Part shown: one piece after another, positions 41,379 through 52,334 of the stretch
Numbering within the stretch: the stretch's first letter is position 1
Layout of the letters: each line of letters begins with the position of its first letter
Source: Microglena sp. YARC
Taxonomy: Eukaryota; Chlorophyta; Chlorophyceae; Chlamydomonadales; Chlamydomonadaceae
DNA length: 64,000 nt
NCBI GenBank assembly: GCA_022414725.1
Contig: CM039463.1
Location: 34,293,500-34,357,499, forward strand
Direction of reading: 5' to 3'
Notes under the pieces: model-generated
What the model saw: the letters and a program-made list of their open reading frames with translations, nothing else
Database searches by the model: none
What the model was told of the DNA's origin: nothing
Program-made: the position numbers and the translations under genes

Positions 41379-42700
41379 TTACTCCTCCTCCTCCCCCCCC
41401 TCCTCGTCCTCCTCTTCCTCCTCCTCCTCCTCCATGTCCCCATCCCCATCTTCCTCCTCCTCCATCTCCTCCTCCTCAGCAATGTCTGCATTGTCTCCAT
41501 CCGATTGCACAGCCTCTGCCCTGGTGTCCTTCTCAATGGATTGACAAGCTAGGAGCATGCTTGTGTGGTACTTTCTCTGGATCTTCATACCCTTGGTGGG
41601 TTCGCAGCTAAATTGAAATGCATCAATGGGAATATCGCCCGTCCATGTTGCTTTTCTCCTTACCCCCACGGTAATAGGCACAAGCTTGTGGTCCATCCAA
41701 TCTTCTGGCCAAGTTGGGTATTGTGTTTCAGTGTACACCAACTTCTGAGCCCCAGAGTACAAGGGCTTTAAATACACACATTCCACTTCTCCATTCACTG
41801 GTAGTGATTTGACCTCCACCACGTCCCATCCTCTCAATCCGCTAGAGTCATCCATTTGTACCTTGACCACAGCGACATGACCAACAACCAAATCAGTAGT
41901 GGGCTCGTAGGCTATTCTTCTATCCGGCTTCGTCCCTTGTGAAGAATATAAGTACAACACATCCTCCTCCTCTGGCCTTTCCATATTAGTCTCCAAAGTG
42001 TGTGCAACCTTCTTAGTCTTGGCAATCGCGTTACTTGCAGGTAAAAGGTCTGACACATCCATGGACAAGTCATCCAATGCTGCTATCAAGCGCTTGGCCA
42101 TTGATTTCTCAGACTGTGTCAGAACACGACTGGTTGCTGACAACTCCGATGGGAAGTCGACAAAATGTTGGTCTTTCGGGTACTCCCCAGTCACAGCATC
42201 ATCTGGTTGAGTGCTCCAATAACTCTTCTCAACTTTGAAGAAATCAGTCCACCACTTATTGCTGGCTTCCCAAGTTTCACGAAGCATCTCGGCAATATGT
42301 TTGAAGGACTGGGCATGGGATGGGCCATCGGCTGCTGGTTCATCCATCGGCTGCTGGTCATCGGCTGCTGGTTCTAGAACCAGAAGGTCCTCCGCTGCGT
42401 GTCGTACACGGACATCAGCTACGGGTCCTGCACGGTCGTCACCGGCGGTTTGTACAGGACCATCGGCCATGTGGCCTGCAAGGATGTCACCTCCGGGCTT
42501 CTCGTTATGAATAGTCTTCCAGACAGCCGCCCAGTTTGCCTCGATATTCTCGAGCTCTTCAATCTTGATCTTGGGGGCTTCCTTAAATACTGTTATGGTG
42601 TCCACCAGTGGGAAGCCTTGGAGGACGTAAATAGGTTCAGCGTCATTGTCCCACTGTCCTCTCCAAGATCCTGACTCGTCATACTCCTTGTAATAGACCC
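41379..42700 (-). CDS. DUF7869-like transposon protein, last exon
   Basis: This is a minus-strand exon of about 440 residues, from an acceptor at 42,701-42,702 (CAATTGCAG|GGGTC) to the stop at 41,379. It starts GVYYKEYDESGSWRG. It then has a Pro/Asp-rich linker, a region with WWTDFFKVEKSYWS, and a beta-rich stretch with LVVGHVAVVKVQMDD and YPTWPEDWMDHKLVPITVGVRR. It ends in a long acidic tail (runs of Glu/Asp, about 45 residues). It continues the exon at 42,985-43,524. Function is unknown; by position it is the main protein of this transposon. Confidence 0.7.
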
Positions 42701-42984
42701 CTGCAATTGTTGGTGTGCAAACATGTATTGTATATTAGTGAATCATTTAGGACACCCATATTCCTCCTGACTATACTCGGGAGCATCCCTTGGATAATAC
42801 ATCCTAGGTCCTAGGTACAACTTCCTTTGTATCATTTAGTTTCTATTGAAGACTGTACATGTAAATCAATGAGGACATGGCACACCCATATTCCTCCCGA
42901 GCATAATCGGGAGCATTGTGCAGACAGTACATACACGCACGGTAGCATTTAATTTGTAAATATCAGTATATAAAGTATTCTTAC
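42701..42984 (-). other. Intron with two single copies of the satellite palindrome
   Basis: A GT-AG intron of 284 bp on the minus strand. It contains CTCCTGACTATACTCGGGAG (near 42,763) and CTCCCGAGCATAATCGGGAG (near 42,893), both variants of the palindrome found in every unit of the 78-bp satellite. Confidence 0.65.
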
Positions 42985-43524
42985 CGACTCTCCCGTTGGG
43001 ACCTTTCGTTATCTTGAATGCGTGTAAACGGCGATTAACTCCTTTGACGGTGCTAGTGCCATGTCCGAACAACTTGTAAACGTTGTCTAGGAGGACAGCG
43101 GAGAAGTCCCCTATAGAGGTCACGACGTCTTGCCTTGTGTAAGGGCCCATTCTCTTGAATAAGTTACCAACAATGCCCATCAGATGGTCCAGGGTGTACA
43201 CTTCCATGTTCTTTAACCCTTGCGAGATCACAGAGTACTTTTGGTCAAGATTGCTATGTGTGTGTCCGGGAGGGAGGAAATGGACGTACACCTCCTCAAA
43301 CCAGTTCATCTCAACCAGCAAGGACAAGTATGCGAACATGAAAGCGTTCTTGTTGTCCTTTGCCGCGTTGTCCATTTGCAAGAAGCAATACGGTGGAAGC
43401 TGCCCCTCTTCTTCAAGGATCCGGTTGAAGAAATGTTGGAAGCATGATATAGTCAGATTGATGGACTGCGAGTAGAATGGCAAAGCCCAATAACCAATGA
43501 AGCCTCTTCCCTGGGAGAATAATC
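42985..43524 (-). CDS. DUF7869-like domain exon (putative transposase core)
   Basis: An open 540-bp exon on the minus strand with borders CTCAG|GA and GTCG|GTAAGA. It contains YCFLQMDNAAKDNKNAFMF, AYLSLLVEMNWFEEVYVHFL and PPGHTHSNLDQKYS. The pattern Q-x-D-N ... N-K-N ... F-L-x-x-G-H-T-H ... D-Q is that of proteins annotated as DUF7869 in plants, animals and oomycetes. The conserved Asp, His and Asp residues fit a metal-dependent nuclease of the RNase H-like type, but that is inference. The exon is intact, and it sits inside terminal inverted repeats, which supports a transposase role. Confidence 0.72.
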
Positions 43525-43663
43525 CTGAGTTAACATAGAAGGAAACATGAAGTCAGAATATTAGCATTATTTTGTTAAGTAATCATTTCAAGTTTTAAAT
43601 ACTGTGTATGCTCCCGATTATGATCGGGAGGACATGTCCTACGTGCGCTGTATTTGTACTCAC

Positions 43664-43787
43664 ACATGATGCGTGTCTTTAGAAGATCACCTCCTGCAGT
43701 CTTCTTTGTATGTGAGAAGTGGCGTGACTGAGGAAGATTAGTCTTCTTGTTGTCCATTGCATCAGCGGATACGTGCAAGAAGAGTTT
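43664..43787 (-). CDS. DUF7869-like protein, upstream exon
   Basis: The minus-strand reading is HVSADAMDNKKTNLPQSRHF and onward to a donor at 43,658-43,663 (GTGAGT). The sequence precedes the DUF7869 core in related proteins, as far as I recall. Its 5' side runs directly into a 78-bp satellite unit at about 43,788 and no acceptor is visible, so the rearrangement that built the array broke the gene here. The intron between this exon and the next (43,525-43,657) carries one satellite palindrome at 43,610-43,630. Confidence 0.6.
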
Positions 43788-45880
43788 GTGTGTATTCCGA
43801 GTTTGGTTTTCTCAATCATTCGCTCGTTGGGTTTGACAATGCTCCCGATTATGATCGGAGGACTGTGGGTATTCTGAGTTTGGTTTTTCTCAATCATTCG
43901 CTCGTTGGGTTTGACAATGCTCCCGATTATGATCAAGAGGACTGTGGGTATTCTGAGTTTGGTTTTTCTCAATCATTCGTTCGTTGGGTTTGACAATGCT
44001 CCCGATTATGATAGGGAGGACTATGGGTATGCCGAGTACAAAAAAAAAAAAAAAAAAAAATGCTGAGTACATGTTTTCTGAATCATTTGCTCGTTAGGTT
44101 TGTCAGTGCTCTCGATTATGATCGGGAGGACTGTGTGTATTCCGAATTTTGTTTTCTCAATCATTCGCTCGTTGGGTCTGACAATGCTCCCGATTATGAT
44201 CGGGAGGACTCTGTGTATTCCGAATTTGGTTTTCTCAATCATTCGCTCGTTGGGTTTGTCAATGTTCCCGATTATGATCGGGAGGTCTGTGGGTATTCTG
44301 AGTTTGGTTTTTCTCAATCATTCGCTCGTTAGGATTGACAATGCTCCCGATTATGATCGGGAGGACTATGGGTATGCCGAGTACAAAAAAAAAAAAAAAA
44401 AAAATGCCGAGTACATGTTTTCTGAATCATTCGCTCGTTGGGTTTGTCAGTGCTCCCGATTATGATCGGGAGGACTGTGTATATTCCGAATTTGGTTTTC
44501 TCAATTATTTGCTCGTTGGGTTTGACAATGCTCCCGATTATGATCGGAAGGACTATGGGTATGCCGAGTACAAAAAAAAAAAAAAAAAAAAAAATGCCGT
44601 TTACATGTTTTCTGAATCATTCGCTCGTTGGGTTTGTCAGTTCTCCCGATTATGATCGGGAGGACTGTGTGTATTCCGAATTTGGTTTTCTCAATCATTC
44701 GCTCGTTGGGTCTGACAATGCTCCCGATTATGATCGGGAGGACTCTGTGTATTCCGAATTTGGTTTTCTCAATCATTTGCTCGTTGTGTTCGACAATGCT
44801 CCCGATTATGATCGGGAGGACTATGGGTATTCTGAGTTTGGTTTTTCTCAATCATTCGCTCGTTGGGTTTGACAATGCTCCCGATTATGATCGGGAGGAC
44901 TATTGGTATGCCGAGTACAAAAAACAAAAAAAACAAAAATGCCGAGTACATGTTTTCTGAATCATTCGCTCGTTGGGTTTGTCAGAGCTTCCGATTATGA
45001 TAGGGAGGACGGTGTGTATTCCGAATTAGGTTTTCTCAATCATTCGCTCGTTGGGTTTGACAATGCTCCCGATTATGATCGGGAGGACTATGGGTATGCC
45101 GAGCACATGTTTTCTGAATCATTCGCTCGATGGGTTTGTCAGTGCTCCCGATTATGATCGGGAGGACTGTGTGTATTCCGAGTTTTGTTTTCTCAATCAT
45201 TCGCTCGTTGGGTTTGTCAATGCTCCCGATTATGATCGGGAGGACTGTGTGTATTCCGAATTTGGTTTTCTCAATCATTTGCTCGTTGTGTTCGACAATG
45301 CTCCCGATTATGATCGGGAGGACTATGGGTATTCTGAGTTTGGTTTTTCTCAATCATTCGCTCGTTGGGTTTGACAATGCTCCCGATTATGATCGGGAGG
45401 ACTATTGGTATGCCGAGTACAAAAAAAAAAAAAAAAAAATTCCGAGTACATGTTTTCTGAATCATTCGCTCGTTGGGTTTGTCAGTGCTTCCGATTATGA
45501 TCGGGAGGACGGTGTGTATTCCGAATTAGGTTTTCTCAATCATTCGCTCGTTGGGTTTGACAATGCTCCCGATTATGATCGGGAGGACTATGGGTATGCC
45601 GAGCACATGTTTTCTGAATCATTCGCTCGATGGGTTTGTCAGTGCTCCCGATTATGATCGGGAGGACTGTGTGTATTCCGAGTTTGGTTTTCTCAATCAT
45701 TCGCTCGTTGGGTTTGTCAATGCTCCCGATTATGATCGGGAGGACTGTGTGTATTCCGAATTTGGTTTTCTCAATCATTTGCTCGTTGGTTTGACAATGC
45801 TCCCGATTATGATCGGGAGGACTATGGGTATTCTGAGTTTGGTTTTTCTCTATATCTGAATCTGATTTTTGAATCTGAAT
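43788..45880 (+). repeat. 78-bp satellite, left arm
   Basis: About 27 units of 78 bp, each with the palindrome CTCCCGATTATGATCGGGAG followed by GACTGTGTGTATTCCGA and TCAATCATTCGCTCGTTGGG. Some units are a variant with a run of 18-24 A inside a GAGTAC frame (44,040, 44,386, 44,572, 45,421). Because 78 is a multiple of three and the unit lacks stops, long frames appear on both strands; they are not genes. The array ends in a small TCTGAATC run and a splice-acceptor-like TTCCGCAG. Confidence 0.92.
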
Positions 45881-45925
45881 CTGAATCTCAATCATTTGCT
45901 TTACCAACCTATTTGTCTTCCGCAG

Positions 45926-46222
45926 GGTCTACAATGACAGTACAGTGGAAGTTAAACTCCAATCGGACGGGAATGTTTTGGGATGCGGCGTCATGGACGA
46001 ATGGACCAAGGAGCGCCAAGTGCCAATGAACATCGAAGTCGTTGTTGGTGGACCAGACTTCTATGTTACGGCTACGCACGCTCACTGGTTGAGGTTTCGC
46101 GGCGAATGCAGGCATATGTGCGGAGCATTCTGGTCGACACTCACCCTTGCGGAAGTCAAGACAGCCCAGTTGCTTGAAGTCACTAGCATTCGGAGGCCCA
46201 TGTCAGGAGCTGGGCTATAAGG
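45926..46222 (+). pseudogene. Duplicated exon, left copy (plus strand, inverted relative to its gene)
   Basis: After the acceptor TTCCGCAG the frame reads VYNDSTVEVKLQSDG, VMDEWTKERQVPMNIEVVVGG and HWLRFRGECRHMCG. It is the mirror copy of the minus-strand exon at 47,049. In this orientation it faces away from the remaining gene exons, so it cannot be spliced to them. I do not recognise the domain. Confidence 0.65.
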
Positions 46223-46735
46223 AGATACCAATTTGAATACGATGACCTTACAAAGTTGTCGGCGATCTGTCCTCTTCGTTGATTGTAGGAAGCTGACCTC
46301 GTCGCGCCTTTCCTGACTTCATGCGGAGGCTGTAGGAAATGTAAAGAGTGCAGAAGTTACGCAATATCCTATCGAAATTGAAAGCGGCAAGTGCGGTCAG
46401 CACACAATGGTTGTTTCGAACGGTGTACATCCCACCGCGTACGTAACATTCGAAATGTACCTGTCAGATTTGAAAATTTAACCTGAGCCACGGTGCAGCA
46501 GTACAGTCCGTTCGATTGCTCTCTTACCGGCGTCAGGTGAAGGCCCTTTTGGTGTACATCGAGGTGACGTCCTCCTGTCGCTAGGACCAAACTCCTCGAA
46601 ATCGCTCATGAGCTTTCCTTCGCATGTCTCAACCCACGCCCAAGTTTCCTCAAGCTCTTTGTCGGCGATAAATTCGCCCTCGCCGACCCTGACAGGCTTG
46701 CTGCGCATTGTCAACTACCAACCCAAGAGCCTGAA
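46223..46735. other. Unique centre of the transposon's internal inverted repeat
   Basis: About 500 bp are not shared between the arms. Minus-strand frames at 46,478-46,714 (with ELEETWAWVETCEGKL) could continue the exon on the right, after a shift or a short intron. No family is recognised. Confidence 0.45.
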
Positions 46736-47049
46736 TGTGAACTGGTATCCATGATAGGGCTCCTAACATGGGCCTCCGAATGCTAGTGACTTCAAGCAAC
46801 TGGGCTGTCTTGACTTCCGCAAGGGTGAGTGTCGACCAGAATGCATCTGCTCCGCACATATGCCTGCATTCGCCGCGAAACCTCAACCAGTGAGCGTGCG
46901 TGGCCGTAACATAGAAGTCTGGTCCACCAACAACGACTTCGATGTTCATTGGCACTTGGCGCTCCTTGGTCCATTCGTCCATGACGCTGCATCCCAAATC
47001 CATCCCGTCCGATTGGAGTTTTACTTCCACGGTACTGTCATTGTAGACC
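46650..47049 (-). CDS. DUF7869-like gene, upstream exon (right copy)
   Basis: This minus-strand exon begins after the acceptor TCTTTCGCAG at 47,050-47,051. It reads VYNDSTVEVKLQSDG, a WTKERQVPMNIEVVVGG block and HWLRFRGECRHMCG. It lies on the same strand as the DUF7869 exons and is probably an earlier exon of that gene. The satellite array on its 5' side would then be its upstream intron. The left copy lacks two codons (AD in MCGADAF). Function unknown. Confidence 0.6.
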
Positions 47050-47097
47050 CTGCGAAAGACAAATAGGTTGGTAAAACGAATGATTGAGATTCAGATT

Positions 47098-50000
47098 CAG
47101 ATTCAAAATCAGATTCAGATATAGAGAAAAACCAAACTCAGAATACCCATAGTCCTCCCGATCATAATCGGGAGCATTGTCAAACCCAACAAACGAATGA
47201 TTGAGAAAAACCAAACTCAGAATACCCACGGTCCTCCCGATCATAATCGGGAGCATTGACAAACCCAACGAGCGAATGATTGAGAAAACCAAATTCGGAA
47301 TACACAGAGTCCTCCCGATCATAATCGGGAGCATTGTCAAACCCAACGAGCGTATGATTGAGAAAACCAAATTCGGAATACACACATTCCTCCCGATCAT
47401 AATCGGGAGCATTGTCAAACCCAACGAGCGAATGATTAAGAAAACCAAATTTGGAATACACAGAGTCCTCCCGATCATAATCGGGAGCATTGTCAAACCC
47501 AACGAGCGAATGATTGAGAAAACCAAATTCGGAATACACACAGTCCTCCCGATCATAATCGGGAGCACTGACAAACCCAACGAGTGAATGATTCATAAAA
47601 CATGTACTCGGCATTTTTTTTTTTTTTTTTGTACTCGGCATACCTATAGTCCTCCCGATCATAATCGGGAGCATTGTCAAACCCAACGAACGAATGATTG
47701 AGAAAAACCAAACATAGAATACCCGCAGTCCTCCTGATCATAATCGGGAGCATTGACAAACCCAACGAGCGAATGATTGAGAAAACCAAATTCCGAATAC
47801 ACAGAGTCCTCCCGATCATAATCGAGAGCACTGACAAACCTAACGAGCAAATGATTCAGAAAACATGTACTCAGCATTTTGTTTTTTTTTGTTTTTTTGT
47901 ACTCGGCATACCCATAGTCCTCCCGATCATAATCGGGAGCATTGTCAAACCCAACGAACGAATGATTGAGAAAAACCAAACTCAGAATACCCACAGTCCT
48001 CCCGATCATAATCGGGAGCATTGACAAACCCAACGAGCGAATGATTGAGAAAACCAAATTCGGAATACACAGAGTCCTCCCGATCATAATCGGGAGCATT
48101 GTCAAACCCAACAAGCGAATGACTGAGAAAACCAAATTCGGAATACACACAGTCCTCCCGATCATAATCGGGAGCATTGTCAAACCCAACGAGCGAATGA
48201 TTGAGAAAACCAAATTCGGAATACACACATTCCTCCCGATCATAATCGGGAGCATTGTCAAACCCAACGAGCGAATGATTAAGAAAACCAAATTTGGAAT
48301 ACACAGAGTCCTCCCGATCATAATCGGGAGCATTGTCAAACCCAACGAGCGAATGATTGAGAAAACCAAATTCGGAATACACACAGTCCTCCCGATCATA
48401 ATCGGGAGCATTGACAAACCCATCGAGCGAATGATTCAGAAAACATGTGCTCGGCATACCCATAGTCCTCCCGATCATAATCGGGAGCATTGTCAAACCC
48501 AACGAGCGAATGATTGAGAAAACTAAATTCGGAATACACACAGTCCTCCCGATCATAATCGGGAGCACTGACAAACACAACGAGCGAATGATTCATAAAA
48601 CATGTACTCGGCATTTTTTTTTTTTTTTTTTTTTTTTTTTGTACTCGCATACCCATAGTCCTCCCTATCATAATCGGGATCATTGTCAAACCCAACGAAC
48701 GAATGATTGAGAAAAACCAAACTCAGAATACCCACGGTCCTCCCGATCATAATCGGGAGCATTGACAAACCCAACAAGCGAATGATTGAGAAAACCAAAT
48801 TCGGAATACACACAGTCCTCCCGATCATAATCGGGAGCATTTTCAAACCCAACGAGCGTATGATTGAGAAAACCAAATTCGGAATACACACATTCCTCCC
48901 GATCATAATCGGGAGCATTGTCAAACCCAACGAGCAAATGATTAAGAAAACCAAATTTGGAATACACAGAGTCCTCCCGATCATAATCGGGAGCATTGTC
49001 AAACCCAACGAGCGAATGATTGAGAAAACCAAATTCGGAATACACACAGTCCTCCCGATCATAATCAGGAGCACTGACAAACACAACGAGCGAATGATTC
49101 ATAAAACATGTACTCGGCATTTTTTTTTTTTTTTTTTTTGTACTCTGCATACCTATAGTCCTCCCGATCTTAATCGGGAGCATTGTCAAACCCAACGAAC
49201 GAATGATTGAGAAAAACCAAACTCAGAATACCCACAGTCCTCCTGATCATAATCGGGAGCATTGACTAACCCAACGAGTGAATGATTGAGAAAACCAAAT
49301 TCGGAATACACAGAGTCCTCCCGATCATAATCGAGAGCACTGACAAACCTAACGAGCAAATGATTCAGAAAACATGTACTCAGCATTTTTTTTTTTTTTT
49401 TTTTTTTTTGTACTCGGCATACCCATAGTCCTCCCTATCATAATCGGGAGCATTGTCAAACCCAACGAACGAATGATTGAGAAAAACCAAACTCAGAATA
49501 CCCACAGTCCTCCCGATCATAATCGGGAGCATTGACAAACCCAACGAGCGAATGATTGAGAAAACCAAATTCGGAATACACACAGTCCTCCCGATCATAA
49601 TTGGGAGCATTGACAAACCCAACAAGCGAATGATTGAGAAAACCAAATTCGGAATACACACAGTCCTCCCGATCATAATCGGGAGCATTGTCAAACCCAA
49701 CGAGCGAATGATTGAGAAAACCAAATTCGGAATACACACATTCCTCCCGATCATAATCGGGAGCATTGTCAAACCCAACGAGCGAATGATTAAGAAAACC
49801 AAATTTGGAATACACAGAGTCCTCCCGATCATAATCGGGAGCATTGTCAAACCCAACGAGCGAATGATTGAGAAAACCAAATTCGGAATACACACAGTCC
49901 TCCCGATCATAATCGGGAGCATTGACAAACCCATCGAGCGAATGATTCAGAAAACATGTGCTCGGCATACCCATAGTCCTCCCGATCATAATCGGGAGCA

Positions 50001-50420
50001 TTGTCAAACCCAACGAGCGAATGATTGAGAAAACTAAATTCGGAATACACACAGTCCTCCCGATCATAATCGGGAGCACTGACAAACCTAACGAGCGAAT
50101 GATTCAGAAAACATGTACTCGGCATTTTTTTTTTTTTTTTTTTTTTTTGTACTCGGCATACCCATAGTCCTCCCTATCATAATCGGGATCATTGTCAAAC
50201 CCAACGAACGAATGATTGACAAAAATCAAACTCAGAATACCCACAGTCCTCTTGATCATAATCGGGAGCATTGTCAAACCCAACGAGCGAATGATTGAGA
50301 AAAACCAAACTCAGAATACCCACAGTCCTCCCGATCATAATCGGGAGCATTGTCAAACCCAACGCGCGAATGATTGAGAAAACCAAACTCGGAATACACA
50401 CAGTCCTCCCGATCATAAAA
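47098..50420 (-). repeat. 78-bp satellite, right arm (inverted)
   Basis: About 42 units of the same 78-bp satellite, in opposite orientation to the left arm. T-run variants occur at 47,617, 47,878, 48,616, 49,121, 49,387 and 50,125. Blocks of units recur: the variant joining GCTCGGCATACCC (without a T run) occurs at about 48,421 and again at 49,931, so a roughly 1.5-kb higher-order repeat is present. It lies directly upstream of the exon at 47,049 and would be intronic. Confidence 0.92.
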
Positions 50421-50930
50421 AAATCAATCCTAAAACCTGTGAAAGAAAACTTGATCCACCGAATGCCTAGACGGAACAGGCAAAAGGGCTAAATTCTTCT
50501 GGGCTGTGACATTTCATCAGTCATGCTATGCAAGTCAAGCAGGCCTCAACTACACATCTTTGCTTTACCTATTGCAGTACTGGGCCACTAAAAACAAACC
50601 TAGTAAATAGGTAGGTGGCCGAGGTGGGCAAGAACACAGTAAAATAGAAGAACTGCAGGTGTACATGATCCATATGTCAGTGTCATGTAAAGTACCAATC
50701 ACAACATAAACACCCAACCACACTCCCGGCAAAGATTAACCAATAAACAAGGCAACCTGTTGGCAAGCAGTAAACTTGGTCAACACAGGCACAAGGCAGC
50801 TAAGTCTGGGCTACAATTGCAGTCTACCACTACAATGCAATTCATAACCAAACCAGACGCTATGGAAATCTTGGAACGGTAGCTAAGGATGCATGCCATA
50901 TGGGTATGCAGTACTGTCCGCCATTACTCT
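50421..50930. other. Non-coding interior of the DNA transposon
   Basis: About 500 bp after the satellite without recognisable frame, repeat or RNA gene. It should hold the promoter and first exon of the minus-strand gene if that gene is complete; I cannot identify them. Confidence 0.4.
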
Positions 50931-51716
50931 GACGCAGGTGCAAGCGGGTAACCATCATGCAGGTAGGCAGGCCTCAGGAAGGTGCAGGCGGGTGCAGAGC
51001 TGTTCGCCAGTACTCCGGCGCAGGTGCTGGCCCGGCGCGTGTCCTGGTCTGGTCTGGCAGGTGCAGGCGGGTAACCGCCATGCAGGTAGGCAGACCTATC
51101 CAGTGCTCCGAGCGCCAGTGCTCCTGGCTATCTGCCCAGCATCCACCAGAGAAGGTGCTAGGCAGGACAGTGACAGTGAAATGCATTGCGCAAAGGGTGC
51201 GAGAATTAGAAGCAACTCGGGGGTTATTCACAACCACCCGGTGCTAATGCAGATGCGCAGCAAGGCGATGCAGAAAGCGAAAGGCAAAGCAGCAGATCAT
51301 GATAACAGAGCTGAAGTGAATTCCCATAGCAGTGAAATGCATTGCGCAAAAGGTGCGAGAATTAGGTGCAACTCGGGACCATGCAGGGCCACCCGGTGCT
51401 AATGCGGATGCGAAGCAAAGCAATGCAGGATGCGAAAGGCAATTTGCGCAAGGCATGAAAGGAGGTGAAAGCGCAAGGCATGAAAAGAGGTGAAAGCGCA
51501 AGGCATGAAGCAAAGCCTTACCGACTTATCAAAACAGTCTTTCATGCATGCGCAGCAAGGGGGGGCCCGGCAAGGGGGTCAATCAATGCACATCAAGGGG
51601 TCATGCAAAGGGGTCAAGCTGCCAGGTCATGCAAAGGGGTCAAGCTGCCAAAGAAGGTGCTGGGCATGGCAATCAATGCACAGCAAGGAGTCATGCAAAG
51701 GGGTCAAGCTGCCAAT
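50931..51716. repeat. Short direct repeats near the right end of the DNA transposon
   Basis: Several families lie in series. A GGTAACC-containing block of about 40 bp occurs at 50,935 and 51,059. A block with GTGAAATGCATTGCGCAAA occurs at 51,176 and 51,331 and extends for about 110 bp. GGCATGAAAGGAGGTGAAAG-type 25-bp units lie at 51,452-51,510. GTCATGCAAAGGGGTCAAGC occurs at 51,600, 51,627 and 51,691. No protein is recognised. Confidence 0.7.
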
Positions 51717-51845
51717 CCATTGAGAAGGACACCAAGGCAGAGGCTGTGCAATCGGATGGAGACAATGTAGACATTGCTAAGGAGGAGGAGATGGAGGAGG
51801 AGGAAGATGGGGATGGGGGGCATGGAGGAGGAGATTCTAGTGCAG
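51716..51845 (+). pseudogene. Inverted second copy of the DUF7869-like gene's 3' coding end
   Basis: The plus-strand frame reads SIEKDTKAEAVQSDG and then the acidic run. This matches SIEKDTRAEAVQSDG in the minus-strand exon at about 41,390-41,545. It is an inverted copy of the gene's C-terminus placed at the opposite end of the element, so the terminal inverted homology reaches beyond the 28-bp repeats in patches. Confidence 0.75.
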
Positions 51846-52144
51846 CGATTGTACAGGCGCTGTTGTTACCCAACAAGTTAGCATTGGCCCTCTTTCTACA
51901 ACGTGATAGCCTGTCATAAGTACTAAGTTGTACTTTCGAACTGTTGAGTTGTGAGTTGTGAGATAAATAATTATGAGCAATGCGTTCAAGACTTTGTAAA
52001 CAGCTTTCACCTTCCTCTTGACTGTCCTCTACAATTGATTTTGTATTGGAATACTTCGAAGGAACTTTCTCTCTCTCCAAACGAGCAAATCAATGTTACA
52101 ATTGAAATTGAAGGGAATAGTCTCTTTCTCCGGAATGCAACAAA

Positions 52145-52320
52145 ACAATCTTACATAATAAATTGTAAGATATTTTCGTAAAATACACCAAAAAAGCGAA
52201 TTCAATCAATTTGCGAAAACGATCTTACAAAATAAATTGTAAGATATTTTCGTAAAATACACCAAAAAAGCAAAACCAATTAATTTGCGAAAACGATCTT
52301 ACAATATTTATCGTAAGATT
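52145..52320. promoter_or_regulatory. Right subterminal palindromes
   Basis: There are three palindromes. ATCTTACATAATAAATTGTA lies at 52,149 and continues AGAT. GATCTTACAAAATAAATTGT lies at 52,223 and continues AAGAT. GATCTTACAATATTTATCGT lies at 52,295 and continues AAGAT. The first two share about 30 bp of following sequence (ATTTTCGTAAAATACACC). They mirror those at the left end. Confidence 0.6.
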
Positions 52321-52334
52321 TCAGTAAAATAAAA

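Noticed and set aside
41367..41552. Leucine-rich plus-strand frame resembling a membrane segment
   Set aside because: It is the complement of the acidic Glu/Asp tail of the minus-strand DUF7869-like exon.
47677..48423. Frame of 248 codons on the minus strand inside the satellite, and many similar ones
   Set aside because: They are produced by a stop-free 78-bp period; the same units are open in other frames and on the other strand.
43788..50420. Repeats with internal palindromes, superficially like a CRISPR array
   Set aside because: Units follow head to tail without unique spacers, lie in introns of a eukaryotic transposon gene, and face each other in two arms. This is a satellite.
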